27,006 bases of DNA, from positions 7,814,554 to 7,841,559 of the forward strand of contig BFEA01000006.1 of NCBI GenBank assembly GCA_003427395.1, written 5' to 3'. The notes under the pieces were generated by a model. The model was not told the DNA's origin and searched no databases. It saw only the letters and a list, made by a program, of their open reading frames with translations. A program made the position numbers and the translations under genes. The stretch is from Chara braunii (lineage: Eukaryota; Streptophyta; Charophyceae; Charales; Characeae). Below, piece by piece: positions 10,829 through 20,265 of the stretch (within the stretch, counting starts at the first letter, position 1; every line of letters starts with the position of its first letter).

Positions 10829-10892
<64 letters not shown>

Positions 10893-10902
10893 NNNNNNNN
10901 NN

Positions 10903-10974
<72 letters not shown>

Positions 10975-11983
10975 GGGCAGTCCGTCGCCGCGCATCCCAA
11001 AGACCTCACATAGTCGTCACCCCGCTTAGCCTGAGCGTGCAAGCCAGGTTCGCCCACGTGCCACGGTCCCTCGCGGCCACGCGTCAACCCCGCGCACTCA
11101 GCACCAGCTCGTCCGATCGCCCAACTCTCTACTGAGTCTCACCGTCTTTCTGCACATTAGGCGATCCTCTCGACCACGCTAACTCCCAAGTAGCTTCGAG
11201 AGAAAATTAATCGCGCTTGCAGAATTTATAGCTTGCTAATCAGCGCGCAATAGTCGGGATTGCCAGAGGAACATGAAAGAAGGGAGAAAGGAAGTGCCTA
11301 CGAGTGCATGACTGGGCCGCGGCGTGGGGGATGTAGCCTCACTCCATGCTTCGATCCAACCATGCAACAATCCGGCCAATGAGAAAGGATGTAGAGTGCG
11401 CATGCGGTGACGCGGGAAGGGAATTTCAAGAACGGGGAAGATTACAGTTAGTCCTGCGTAGCGGGGAAGGAACACGAAGAGTTTACAGTTGAGATTAGAA
11501 TTTAGGCGCGGCGGGAACAGAGCGCAGGTCCCTGTACTGCAAAGCGCGCGCGCAAGCAAGAGGCGATGTGCAGTTACAGGCAAAAATTCCGACGCATCCA
11601 ATTTCCTAGTCTAATTAAAGTCCTAATTACAAAAAGAAATTCTGAGAGCCCGCATGGGCTCGTTCTAAATTCAAAAATTCCGAAAGAATTACCCGCGCAA
11701 TTATCGAGCCAAAAAGACGGACGCCTTATTTGAAAACAAAAGAAAATAAAAGAAAAGAGAAAAAGGTCATAGCCGAAGTTGTTCCCCCCCCCCGCGCTTG
11801 ATAAGGCGTGGGCCTATTGTCCCAAGGTCCATACCCGCCACTTTCTCTCCCCCGAAGGACCAAGGAGGAAACTTCGAAAAATCAAGAAGGAGGGACCGCC
11901 ATGCAATTTATCCCTGATCCCTCTGTGTACCCCCAATCCCGGTTGTGCAGAAGATGGCGCCTTACAGAATGTAGTTTGTCACA
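10829..11983 (-). repeat. 5' LTR of the Gypsy element
   Basis: This is the direct repeat of 1-1087. It contains a CT tract broken by a 10-N gap (10829-10892 and 10903-10972), then the same roughly 1-kb sequence ending in tgtcaca at 11983. Right of that the sequence becomes LINE ORF2. The LTR almost certainly extends further left than 10829, since the TATA-like box lies at 10780. Short ORFs within it, such as 11601-11236 minus, are partly open in both LTR copies, but a small indel breaks the longer version in the other copy. Confidence 0.9.
10893..10902. other. Assembly gap (10 N) inside a CT tract
   Basis: Ten Ns with CT dinucleotides on both sides. Ten is likely an arbitrary placeholder, so the true tract length, and thus the LTR length, is unknown. 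Confidence 0.98.
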
Positions 11984-11984
11984 C

Positions 11985-13378
11985 TGACCCCTCCACTCGA
12001 GACGAGATCCTGAACACCTGTCTGTTCGAGAATCCCTCAATCCGTAACAGGGCGGGGCTTCCCTTCTCGGTCGCCAAAGCAACAGGAAATTTCGGACTCA
12101 AATGGATGCAGAGAGGCATATGGTTGATTCGCCACATCTGGGACGAAGACTCTAAGAACTGGAAGACTGCAAGAGACCTTCACCTTCAGCTCACCGGACT
12201 ACAACACCAAACAGGCCACTTGAGAGAAATAACGGAGGCCATCCCTCATACATGGATAGATACCCTTCGTCAGACAGACAATGTATTCAAGGAAGACCAA
12301 TGGTTTAAAGACTCTTCATCTACGGACAAATTCCTCAGAATTGATAAAGTCAATGAAGACGGCACAGTAGAAGCCTCAGAATGGTCCCCGGCCGGTGACA
12401 GGCTAAGCCAGATCCGGGAAACAGCTAACTACTCTGTTGGGCGTGGAGGAGGTAAGAGTCCACTATTCCAAGGATACACAGGGACACCCTGTTTTTCGAG
12501 TCACCATGGCAGCTATTCCTATTAAGGATTGGAAGACTGATGTTTGTCGGTACGGGTGGAAAGTCTCACAGGCCGAAGATTCCCTGGGCAATGTGCCCAT
12601 CAGGGATTACTCTGCCCAGATTGGTTACTCCCTCTTCTCTGAAGCCCACTCTTTACAAACAGGTCTCACTCTAAATTGGCAGCGCAGACTTTCTGCCCTT
12701 AACCTCCAACTGCTGTCCTCCAAATGGTTACGGTTCGTTATCCACATTATTATCTCTTCTCTTGAGACCAAAGTAGGGGGCCTTCAATGGATGCACCTTC
12801 ACTCATGTGTCCCGACCTGACTGTGGTGTTCAGAGAAAGGGATGGACATCTCCACGCTATGTGACGCATGCCTGCACCCCTGCCTAGAGGACTGGCTACA
12901 CCTGTGGTGGGAATGCGTTATTGCTAGAGGTTTCTGGGACAACCTGAACCTGCTGTGGGCAGAGGCATATGGTTCTGCAGGCTTTTGGAACCAGGACTTT
13001 GTTATTACAGGCAGATTGAGCCCTCACATCAGCAAGCATCAGATTGGTACTGTTGCTCAGTCATTCAGATTAAGGGCATTTTGGTGTATCTGGCTCGCCA
13101 GAAGAGATAGGTGCTTCCTAAATTCCAACTCCTCTGTTACCTCTCTACTTTCGCAGTTCAAGCATTCAATCAGATTAGACATTATGTCAGAATGGATTAA
13201 ATTTAAACGGCAAGCTACTTCTATCCAGTTAGCCAGAGAACAGTTTCGAAGGAAATGGTTTACCCCCTTTCGGTGGGCCGGCTTCACAGAGAGGAATAGC
13301 CTCTTCTACTCAGAACTTCTGTGGGACTACCCTTCCAGGCCTAGCTTACTAGCTTCCCATCAGGCAGTACTTCACTGA
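11985..13378 (+). pseudogene. LINE ORF2 C-terminus with zinc-binding domain, frameshifted
   Basis: The frame beginning at the LTR edge runs to 12525, but coding similarity passes to a second frame near 12440-12455. That second frame goes on to 13378 with one TGA at 12818-12820 (CGA to TGA is the simplest origin). After the stop comes CDACLHPCLEDWLHLWWEC, the Cys-Cys-His-Cys zinc-binding module found after the RT core in many plant LINEs, then W-rich sequence (FWDNLNLLWAE). The catalytic RT motifs are not in this fragment. The product would have been the end of the RT-endonuclease protein that copies LINE RNA at the target. It is inactive here, having no start, one frameshift and one stop. Confidence 0.8.
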
Positions 13379-13601
13379 GAGGGCCAGGTATCCCCTCCAT
13401 TTCTGGTTATGCTACCTTAACTATCGTTCTCCTCTCAAGAACAAAAGAGAATTGCTGGTCTGTTTTTCCTTCCAAGTTACACTGGGTAGACTGTGGGGAC
13501 CCCGGCCCCAAGGTTCTACTGAGAGTGTTTTATAAGGGACGCTGGGCCCGGTTCCCAGCAGGTGCTGCTCCCCACAAATAGAATGGAGCCAAATGTCTGT
13601 T

Positions 13602-13641
13602 AAAAAAAAAAAAAAAACAAAAAAAAAAAGAAAAAAAAAAA
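13602..13641 (+). repeat. Poly-A tail of the LINE
   Basis: A run of A with isolated C (13618) and G (13630) interruptions directly follows the LINE 3' UTR. It marks the 3' end of the element and its + orientation. Confidence 0.75.
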
Positions 13642-13978
13642 GACAAAACACATGGCGGCGGCTCCATGTTCTAGCAGAAGATTCATTCTAGTTTTGCACA
13701 TTTAATGAGTAGTGGAGGGAAGCCCTGAAAAGCACGTGCTGAGTTGGCCTGCTACTGCCCACAAACTCGCGTGCTCAGTGGTCCCAAACCACGTGCTGTA
13801 ACTGCTGAAACACGGACCTTAATGTGAATCAACAGCATATATACTTGGCGTGCCATCACCTTAGCATGGCTATGAGCACGACATCGTTCATGGTGAGGAG
13901 GCCTTTGCTAATTATGTGCAGGAGTCTCTCGGATAACCCTCAGGGGTTTTCAAATAAATGCTAAGGAGCTATTCGTTT

Positions 13979-13979
<1 letters not shown>
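13642..13979. other. Unannotated spacer
   Basis: Unique-looking sequence between the LINE tail and the next CT tract. I see no open frame of note, no RNA gene and no obvious repeat. Confidence 0.5.

Positions 13980-14033
<54 letters not shown>
13980..14033. repeat. (CT)n microsatellite
   Basis: About 27 CT units, pyrimidine strand on +. It is followed by T-rich sequence (14060-14097). Not inside a recognisable transposon. Confidence 0.95.
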
Positions 14034-14036
<3 letters not shown>

Positions 14037-14212
14037 GTGTTCTCACACATAACAGCCGCTTCTTTCTTTTCTTCTTTTTTTGTTTTTTTCTTTTTATTCG
14101 CGCATCGGTGACCAGCACACTTGCGCCGCAGGTATGCTCCAACCCCAACCCCCCCATAACCGCCCCCATCACCGAAAGTTTCTCAGCGGATTTGGGCTGT
14201 ACTCAGCAAGCG

Positions 14213-14350
14213 CAGTACAGCCCCCAACTAAGATTCGAAAAAAAATCAGTGGATGGTTGTTTTCCGACTGGTCGGCAAGTGCAGTACAGCCCCCAACTCA
14301 GATTCGAAAAAAAATCAGTGGATGGTTGTTTTCTGACTGGTCGGCAGACC
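14213..14350. repeat. 69-bp tandem duplication
   Basis: Two adjacent copies start at cagtacagcccccaact (14213 and 14282) and differ at only a few bases (taaga/tcaga, ttccgac/ttctgac). A GC-rich stretch with repeated ggtcgg motifs follows (14336-14405). The near identity points to a recent duplication. Open frames across it are a by-product of the 69-base (multiple of three) period. Confidence 0.9.
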
Positions 14351-14469
14351 GCCGACCGGTCGGCCCTACTGGTCGGCTGGCTGCAATAGGGTCGGCGGTT
14401 GGGGGGGTCCGCGGTGGGCACGGGTGCAACCCTGGTTGTGCTTGTGCTTGTGCTTGTGCATACAAATAA

Positions 14470-14575
14470 GCTACCCCCTATATATATATATATATATTTG
14501 TTTTTTTAATTTTTAATCCTAATTTACTATTTTCTAAAAATCAATAACTAAACAGAAACAAAAATGTGCACCATC
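14470..14575. other. AT-rich spacer with (TA)n
   Basis: A short TA run (about 14478-14497) and A/T-rich flanks. No gene is seen. Confidence 0.6.
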
Positions 14576-14589
14576 CGTGCACTTGTCAG

Positions 14590-14699
14590 CATTCATAATG
14601 AATGTGGCCCATTATCTGGGCCATATTCGGGATGTATCTGGACTGCACTCCAGTCCAGATATTACATTCAAAGCGCTGTTCAGGTCAGTGATGTCCTTG

Positions 14700-14782
<83 letters not shown>
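14590..14782. repeat. CT-linked repeat copy with perfect hairpin, plus (CT)n
   Basis: The sequence gatgtatctggac followed by a 10-bp perfect inverted repeat, atctggactg and cagtccagat (14636-14660), precedes a CT tract (14700-14782). The same words (gtatctggac, gtccagatac, then a CT tract) recur at 25876-25966 and in the satellite to its right. I therefore treat this as a dispersed copy of that family. Confidence 0.6.
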
Positions 14783-14786
<4 letters not shown>

Positions 14787-14819
14787 TGTGAACCTGTAAT
14801 CCATTGATTGGCTTTTTTA

Positions 14820-14860
14820 TTACTTGATTGATTTTTTGATTGCTTGAGTGATTGATTGAC

Positions 14861-14916
<56 letters not shown>

Positions 14917-14995
14917 GATTGATGAATTGCTTGATGACAGATTGATTGATTAGTTGATTGATTGAGTCATAGATTGATTGATTGGTTGATTGGTT
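14820..14995. repeat. (TGAT)n tetranucleotide repeat
   Basis: Degenerate at the edges, with an almost pure core at about 14862-14915. A second TGAT tract occurs at 25306-25399. No gene is seen. Confidence 0.9.
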
Positions 14996-15229
14996 TTCGC
15001 ATTTTCTTTTCAAGGGGTTTTTTATGGACTCCCATCTTTTATTTTTGCAATGTGGGGGGGGAGCAGAGGAGGCGGTACCACCTCCGCCTTCCATGGTGCT
15101 GCGGGACCCCCAGAAAGCCCTCAAAAACCTGTGAACGGCATTTGCGCGGTGCGAGGGTATGAACGCGTGTTCGCCTGCTCATTCACCTTTCACGGGTAGG
15201 CACGGGCTACCTATGAGCAGGGTTGTATG
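14996..15229. other. Spacer without a supported gene
   Basis: Open frames here are short and lack any recognisable motif. A G run lies at 15054-15061. Confidence 0.45.
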
Positions 15230-15317
15230 CATCTGACGGACAAGGTCAGATACAGTCACTCGCGGCCAAGGGCACTAGCTGCTCTTGAATGTACACATCT
15301 GATGGACAAGGTCAGAT
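15230..15317. repeat. Two copies of a small hairpin repeat
   Basis: The word atctgac, seven bases, then gtcagat forms a perfect 7-bp stem at 15231-15251 and again at 15297-15317 (with gatggacaag in the middle). Partial copies lie at 15868-15884 and 16002-16022; the last also shares the upstream ttcttgaatgtatacat context with 15281-15298. This is a local dispersed family. Confidence 0.7.
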
Positions 15318-15945
15318 CATGACTCAGATGTGCTCACTGACGATGAGCGCTACTTCGAAGCTCGAGCTTTCTTCCTTCATTTTTGCCTGCAATTGACATG
15401 CCAGTAATTTTGTTGGGAGTTTATGTTGGGCATGCTCAATGCCAGCGGTAGTGGCAATTGTTGTGCTGAGAAGGCTCAGCTAGGTCTTCCAAGTGCCCAT
15501 CCACACATCCTTGTAATGTGTGTCCTCTCTGTCCCCAAGGGCAGACTCATTCTTGAGGCTTCTCTTATCCTTACTCCTTTTCCGTTCTTTGTTTCTCTTC
15601 TCTTCATCTCTCTTCCTTGTGTTTATCACCTCCCCCTTTACTCTGGCCCTTTTTGGCCGTTATGGCACAGGTGGATGCGGGCAGCTCACCCTCAACTTCA
15701 TCAACGTGGCAAGCCTTGTACGTTAGAGGCAGGGTGAAGGAGGAGTCAAAAGAAGAATGAGAAAAATGACTAGTTGTTTGTTTGTTTGTTTTTTCAATCT
15801 TCACCGTTGTTTCGCAAAGTGCGCTCTTTCAGTTCATAGTTATATGAAAATAATAAAATATATATGGGACGGACAAGGTCAGATACATTTACTCACTCAC
15901 TTTTTTTTTCACTTTTTTTTTCCCAAAAAACACCCCCTGCAGTGC
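15318..15945. other. Spacer, no gene supported
   Basis: The open frame 15423-15737 (+) has no start context or motif I recognise and its composition is ordinary. It could be a decayed gene piece. Simple repeats lie at 15773-15790 (TTTG) and T runs at 15901-15921. Confidence 0.4.
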
Positions 15946-15983
15946 TAGTGGTACTACCGTACTGGTAAAAGCAGGTACCACTA
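15946..15983. repeat. 9-bp perfect inverted repeat
   Basis: tagtggtac (15946-15954) pairs with gtaccacta (15975-15983) around a 20-base loop. It lies just upstream of another hairpin-repeat copy (16002-16022). The two may be parts of one decayed element. Confidence 0.6.
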
Positions 15984-16063
15984 CTGTTCTTGAATGTATA
16001 CATCTGACGGGCAACGTTAGATGAACTCGCGCACGATAAGGCTACCGCTGAGCTCATGCACGC

Positions 16064-16078
16064 CCTCTCTCTCTCACG

Positions 16079-16161
<83 letters not shown>
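16064..16161. repeat. (CT)n followed by (GT)n microsatellite
   Basis: Two CT blocks separated by cacgcc (16075-16080), the longer from 16080 to 16144, passing directly into TG repeats (16145-16161). Compound CT/GT tracts recur at the right end of the window. Confidence 0.95.
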
Positions 16162-16169
16162 GCGCGCGT

Positions 16170-17340
16170 GGGCCTGAGGCACCCCCTTGGCGTACAAGGA
16201 CTCCTCTCTATGCAGGCCCTGTACAAGAACCTTCGGCAGCTTGAATGTTCTGCTGCAATGATGTCTTCCACCGCTGTTGGAAGTGACTCGACCTTGTCTG
16301 TGGCTGAGGAGTCGTCAAGGAGGACCACGGCCGAGGGAGCATTTCAAATTTTCCTCGAACGGGTCGTCTATTCCTTCTCCAATGTGCTCTTCAGTGGTAG
16401 GAAAATCATGGAAACAATGGGCGTTGGACGGTTTGGACCCATATGATCCATTTCTTTGTCGGTCTACTTCTCCATGTCTGGCTGATAGCATCCTTCTTTT
16501 GCAACTCCTTCTGAATCAGCGTTGGAGACCAACTTGAAAGGGACTCATCATCGGTGGACAACCTGTCGACCGCTGTTATGCTTCCTCTCCAATTTGCGCC
16601 TGTGATGCCAGCAGATCCGGAGTGCGTAGTCGGTGCCGCCGTTTTCCTCCTTTGCCTTGCACATAGCATGCTTCCGTCCAGAAGCCTTGACCTCCCATTA
16701 GGTTTACATGGGGATACAGCTGCTCAACCAAGCTGCTCAGCCAAAGTCAAGACAACCGGACTATCCCTGAGGTTCATGTCTTCGCATCCCTGCTCTCCAT
16801 CTGGTCCATCAAACCCCTCCCTCCTGGCCGCTGCTTTTTCATACTCGGTGACAGTCCACTGGTAGAGTTCTCCCACTGCTCGTTGGATGTGTTGTCGCTA
16901 GAAGCTTCACCTTTTGAGTGGTCGACCATATGCTCACCAACGGGGTTGATGTCTGTGTCTTCTTCCAGACCCATGGTGGGTGAAAGATTGAATGCCGGTC
17001 CGGTTCGCTGTTGAGAGGCACACACATGTCCAAAGGGGGTGCAATTGCTTTCGCTGTCGGTCTGGTGCTCATTTCTTGCGCATGTCCTGCACTCCTATGT
17101 TCGACATGTCTGACTGGGCATTCAGGCTGTTTGGAAGTTGTTTTGGATCAGGTGTGCCCGCTTTCAACCACTGCCAGGGAAGATTGAACATGTTAATGGA
17201 AGTTGAAGTCCATGCTGGCCCCTGCCTACTCCGCAGTCAATGCCTGCCAGTGAAATCGAATGCTCCTCCTTCGATCCCTCGATTAGACTTCCAATTACTT
17301 GTGTGCAGTCCTCCTCTCACAAACCCCCGACCTTCCTGAA
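16170..17340 (-). other. Coding-like remnants, unidentified (possible decayed gene or exons)
   Basis: Several minus-strand stretches in different frames read like ordinary protein: around 16328-16180 (VLLDDSSATDKVESLPTAV), 16669-16406 (DRLSTDDESLSSWSPTL), 17025-16774 (EEDTDINPVGEHMVDHS) and about 17160-17060 (GTPDPKQLPNSLNAQSDM). None is a complete gene and I recognise no family. They could be exons, fragments of a dead element, or chance. The intervening stops and frame changes make a single intact CDS impossible without introns. Confidence 0.25.
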
Positions 17341-17750
17341 GCAGGATGACCCGCTTTCACTCATCACACCACACGCGAAGCAAAACACAGGGCAGCAAAA
17401 ACGCTCGTGCCCAAAATTTGACAAACAGCATGTTTTGGGTTTGAATCAACTGCGGCCGTGGGGTGTTTCAATTCCGGAAAGGCAAAAAACACACTGAACA
17501 GCACTTTTGTCGCGGCACAGTTTGGAATGTGCAAAAGAGTAAAAGTAGACCTTGGGTTCTTTTTGCAGTTCGTGAACTCAGGCCCTCTACAGACCATGGC
17601 CTGGCCTTTAAGGCTTTACCTTAGTAGAACTCGTTACAAAGAACCGCGCCTCGACATGCTGCTATTTGTTTTTTTCTGCCTATTCCAACTCCTTTCTTCC
17701 GAGACGCGGTTGGCTCTTTTCTTTTCTACCAAGCATAGTTAGCCCCAAGC
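17341..17750. other. Spacer without a supported gene
   Basis: Only short frames on both strands, with no motif, RNA or repeat that I can name. Confidence 0.4.
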
Positions 17751-17764
17751 CCAATGCATCACCT

Positions 17765-17855
17765 GCGGTCATGACCGCGGGGGCGCTGACCGCATGTGGT
17801 CGGGATCATGACCGCCGGGGCCGACCGTGTGCGGTCGAGTGCGACCGCAAACCCC
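17765..17855. repeat. Palindrome-rich GC patch (cggtcatgaccg family)
   Basis: A 14-bp perfect palindrome, gcggtcatgaccgc (17765-17778), is followed by degenerate relatives (gggatcatgaccgcc and several tgcggtcg/gaccgc words). A related patch lies at 25752-25810 (tgcggtcatgac, ggccatgactgccgg). Possibly a decayed dispersed repeat. Confidence 0.55.
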
Positions 17856-18120
17856 AGATATTTTCAATTCCTAGGAGAATAGGCCGAAAAAAAAAAAAAA
17901 GAAATAACTGCGCGGGTGACCGCTGCACAGTTCCGAATTCGCAGGAAGGAATAACAATAACAGGGCACTGCGGTTCTGGGCCAAGGGAGGGCTGTTAGAA
18001 ACTGCAAATTTAAAATAGAACTGTTACAGCTTTGTGAACTTCTAGCCGTTGGAAGAGTTCGGAAGTGGCAAAATCAGGCGGCCACTCGTGTTTTTTTTTT
18101 TTTTTTTTTTCCGCGCCTGC
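17856..18120. other. Spacer with homopolymers
   Basis: A-run at 17887-17900 and T-run at 18091-18110. No gene is seen. Confidence 0.5.
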
Positions 18121-18154
18121 TCATGCCACGGCCGAGCTGTCTAGGCCACACCCG

Positions 18155-18625
18155 TGGTAGGGTCGCCCGTTAATGGAAGGACTGTTTTTTTCTGAGGGGA
18201 ACCGGCTGGGTCTGTGTCTGCGGTAGTCCGTGTGTGAAGTCTCCTTGAAGTTTCGGACCGGGTTTCCCATGTGTTACTGTCTTTTCGATAGTCGGTGGTC
18301 TGTTTCGATAGTCGGTGGTCTATTTTTTGGTGGATTCCCTTTGTTCTTTCATTGGTGTCTCGGTAGGTATTTAGTTGAGCCTAGACCACCAAGAGTCTTT
18401 GAGCCAGCAAAGACTCCTGAATAGGCCCGGTGGCGACCGGCCGAAACGGAACCGTCGAGTCACACCGATCACTGCGGCGGCAGTGTCGAGGGTGGAACGT
18501 CCACGATTATTCTTGTTATCCTCGTTTGCGCTCGGGAGAATCGATGAATTTTTTTTCTGACTCGAGTGTGGTCTTAGGTGTCTTCTTTCCTCCCTTCTCT
18601 CCCCCCCCCCCCCCCCCCCCNCCCC

Positions 18626-18680
<55 letters not shown>

Positions 18681-18774
18681 TCTCTCTCTTTTCTTTCCGC
18701 TCTTATCCCTCCCCTTCCTCTTCTCGTCGGTGTGGTTTTCCAAATCGGCATCCATGTGTGCATGTGTATTATCC
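18155..18774 (+). repeat. Left pseudo-LTR of the Penelope-like element
   Basis: It starts tggtagggtcgcccg and ends tgcatgtgtattatcc, matching 23462-24063. It contains a 20-bp internal duplication (tcgatagtcggtggtct repeated at 18285 and 18305) absent from the right copy, the hammerhead motif (18412-18461), a hairpin (18466-18486 area), a C homopolymer with one N (18601-18636) and a CT tract (18637-18688). It also has about 45 bases (around 18535-18580) missing from the right copy. Apart from these indels I count roughly a dozen substitutions over the first 360 bases. Confidence 0.88.
18412..18461 (+). ncRNA. Hammerhead ribozyme motif, left pLTR, core mutated
   Basis: Helix I pairs gactc (18412-18416) with gagtc (18457-18461). 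The core is ctgaata (18417-18423), where the consensus is CUGANGA, so G8 is U. Helix II pairs ggcc (c) ggt with accggcc around the loop ggcg (18424-18442). Then come gaaa (18443-18446), a short helix III (cgg/ccg), and the cleavage triplet GUC ending at 18456. G8 takes direct part in catalysis, so this copy is expected to be inactive or very slow. Its cleavage triplet is the better of the two copies. Confidence 0.75.
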
Positions 18775-18975
18775 ATATACTTGCACGGTAACCGCTGTAG
18801 TAATTGCACTATAGTTGTGTGGCTGTGAGATTTTATTGTGATAGTTATTGACGAGCGGATGCTACTTTCTCTGGTTCTCTATCGCTTGCTCAGAGTGCTC
18901 TTGCTGGTTCTTTGCTGTGCTCTACTACCTGTCGCTGGTAGACGGGTTCTTTTCTTTTATCTTTTTTCTCCTGCC
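18775..18975 (+). other. Leader between left pLTR and ORF1
   Basis: About 200 bases of unique sequence after the pLTR and before the first ATG of ORF1 (18976). Upstream ATGs in other frames occur (18838, 18848), but their products show no motif. Confidence 0.5.
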
Positions 18976-20265
18976 ATGGCTGATCATCACTCTAATCCTA
19001 ATTTCATCCCGGTTCGACGTTGCTTCACGTGCAATGAACCGGATCACTTTTCTAGGGAATGCCCGAGGAACTTTGGTGCGAATGGAGTTATTCTCAGGTC
19101 ACGCAGAATGGTGCTTCTTCATCTGGCCAGACTAATGCCATTGTACCCGCACAGGAGGCGGGATTGCTGGTGCTGCCTGCTCCTTCGTCCTCGACGCATC
19201 AGGAACTCCCGACCGGCAGCGAGGTTGTGCCGGCTGTTCCACGACAAGGATGGTGGAGGAGTAACCAAGGTAGATTTAACGAGATGTACTGGTGGAGTGC
19301 TGAGAAGGAGGCGCGTGAGGTGGCGCAGAGGGAGAAGGAGCGATTGAAGGTCGAAGAGGAGGAGAAGGTTAGGAAGGAGCGTGAGGCTGAGAATAGACGT
19401 AAAGAAAGGCGTGAGTTCCATCAGGAGATGAGTGAGGTATTAAGCCCCCAGCTGAAGGAGATTTGTGCAACGATTGTTGGCCCCTGTAAGATTGGGGAGG
19501 CTACAAAGGAGGATGAGGCTGCTCGTTTACGACGAGAAAACGAGGAATTCAGAAAGAGTATGGAATCGAGATTGGAGAAACCAACTTTGGAGAACGAGGT
19601 GCTGAAGATGAAGGTTCACGACAGCAACCAGGAATCGCAGAGATCTGGATCCAAACGGAGAGTCGTGGATCGGAGAGGATCAACCTACGCTGGTGAGGTT
19701 GCATCAGGCCGTGGAGCCCGTGAGTGAGGTACAAAGATTAAGGTCAGCCTACAAGAGGATTTCGGAGGACAATGAGGCTATGAAAGCGGAGATACGGCTG
19801 CTTAAGGAGATGAAGATACACGCGCAGGTTGAATCGGTCGAGCTGCGGAAGAAATTGACGGGAAAAACGCCGTGCCCTGCTCGATCTGATCTTAGGGTCT
19901 CTTTTGAGGAAGCGGCCGATTCGGATGATGAGGATGGCGTTGAAGCGCATCTGACTAGAAACTCGAAGGAAGCCTCGGTCAAAGGACAAGCCTTGAGGAT
20001 GGTGGTGTTTGAGAAGAAGGTTAGGCGCGAGCTTCGTGGGTTGCGTAAGAATCAGGCGCAGACGATTTGTGACGAGGAAGTAGTTGAGTTCGTGACTATC
20101 AAGCAGGCGATCGACTCCATCGTTGAGAAACGGCTTGATAAGGAGTTCGGATCTGGTGAAGGTGAGGTTGACCCGAAGAGTGGGGATTTGCCGAAGGAAG
20201 GCACTGAAGGTAAGGATGGGGAGAACCTTGAGGGTGACTATATCCAGGAGGTTTCTGATACATAG
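18976..20265 (+). pseudogene. Penelope-like ORF1: CCHC zinc knuckle and coiled coil (gag-like)
   Basis: ATG 18976 gives MADHHSNPNF and then a zinc knuckle, CFTCNEPDHFSREC (19021-19062), a perfect C-x2-C-x4-H-x4-C. Coding passes to a second frame just after the knuckle (near 19060) and back to the first near 19670-19700. The middle part (19059-19690) and the last part (19700-19880) are long Glu/Lys/Arg heptad-like helices, predicted coiled coils. The C-terminus is acidic and Gly/Glu-rich, ending in TAG at 20263. By analogy with Gag and LINE ORF1 proteins it would bind RNA and self-associate. The knuckle and coiled-coil motifs are plain; the function is inferred. Two frame changes make it broken as assembled. 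Confidence 0.65.

Larger units (their letters stand above)
1..11983 (-). mobile_element. Ty3/Gypsy LTR retrotransposon, old and inactivated, left end cut by window
   Basis: Two direct copies of a roughly 1.1-kb sequence (1-1087 and 10829-11983) bracket minus-strand gag, protease, RT, RNase H and integrase in that order. RT before integrase is the Ty3/Gypsy order. Both LTR copies end on the + strand in tgtcaca, so the minus-strand LTR begins TGTGACA, the usual TG start. I count about 16 differences over the first 260 aligned bases after the CT tract (78-340 against 10972-11234), mostly transitions, so the insertion is old. No chromodomain is visible after integrase. Three additional ORFs lie between integrase and the 3' LTR. 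The right-hand neighbour is LINE sequence, so this element is nested in a LINE. Target-site duplication cannot be checked because the left end is outside the window. Confidence 0.93.
11984..13641 (+). mobile_element. LINE (non-LTR retrotransposon), 3' part, split by the Gypsy insertion
   Basis: From the LTR edge the + strand encodes the C-terminal part of a LINE ORF2, followed by about 220 bases of 3' UTR (13379-13601) and an A-rich tail (13602-13641, interrupted by single C and G). The missing 5' part should lie left of the Gypsy element, outside the window. The order (coding end, UTR, poly-A) and the abrupt start exactly at the LTR boundary support insertion of the Gypsy element into an older LINE. 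Confidence 0.82.

Noticed and set aside
10631-11135. Open frames of Ser-Leu or Arg-Glu repeats across CT tracts (also 13958-14389, 14564-14807, 16021-16446, 18371-18828, 23718-24220, 25876-26664)
   Set aside because: CT dinucleotides lack stops in several frames, so these frames are a by-product of the microsatellites; none has a motif beyond the repeat.
14862-14915. CRISPR-like regular repeats
   Set aside because: Direct tetranucleotide repeats without spacers; all other arrays are microsatellites or satellite units in eukaryotic sequence.
18422-18422. The G8-to-U change as proof that the whole element is dead
   Set aside because: The second pLTR keeps an intact core, and a single base could be a sequencing or assembly error. 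The frameshifts and stops are the stronger evidence.
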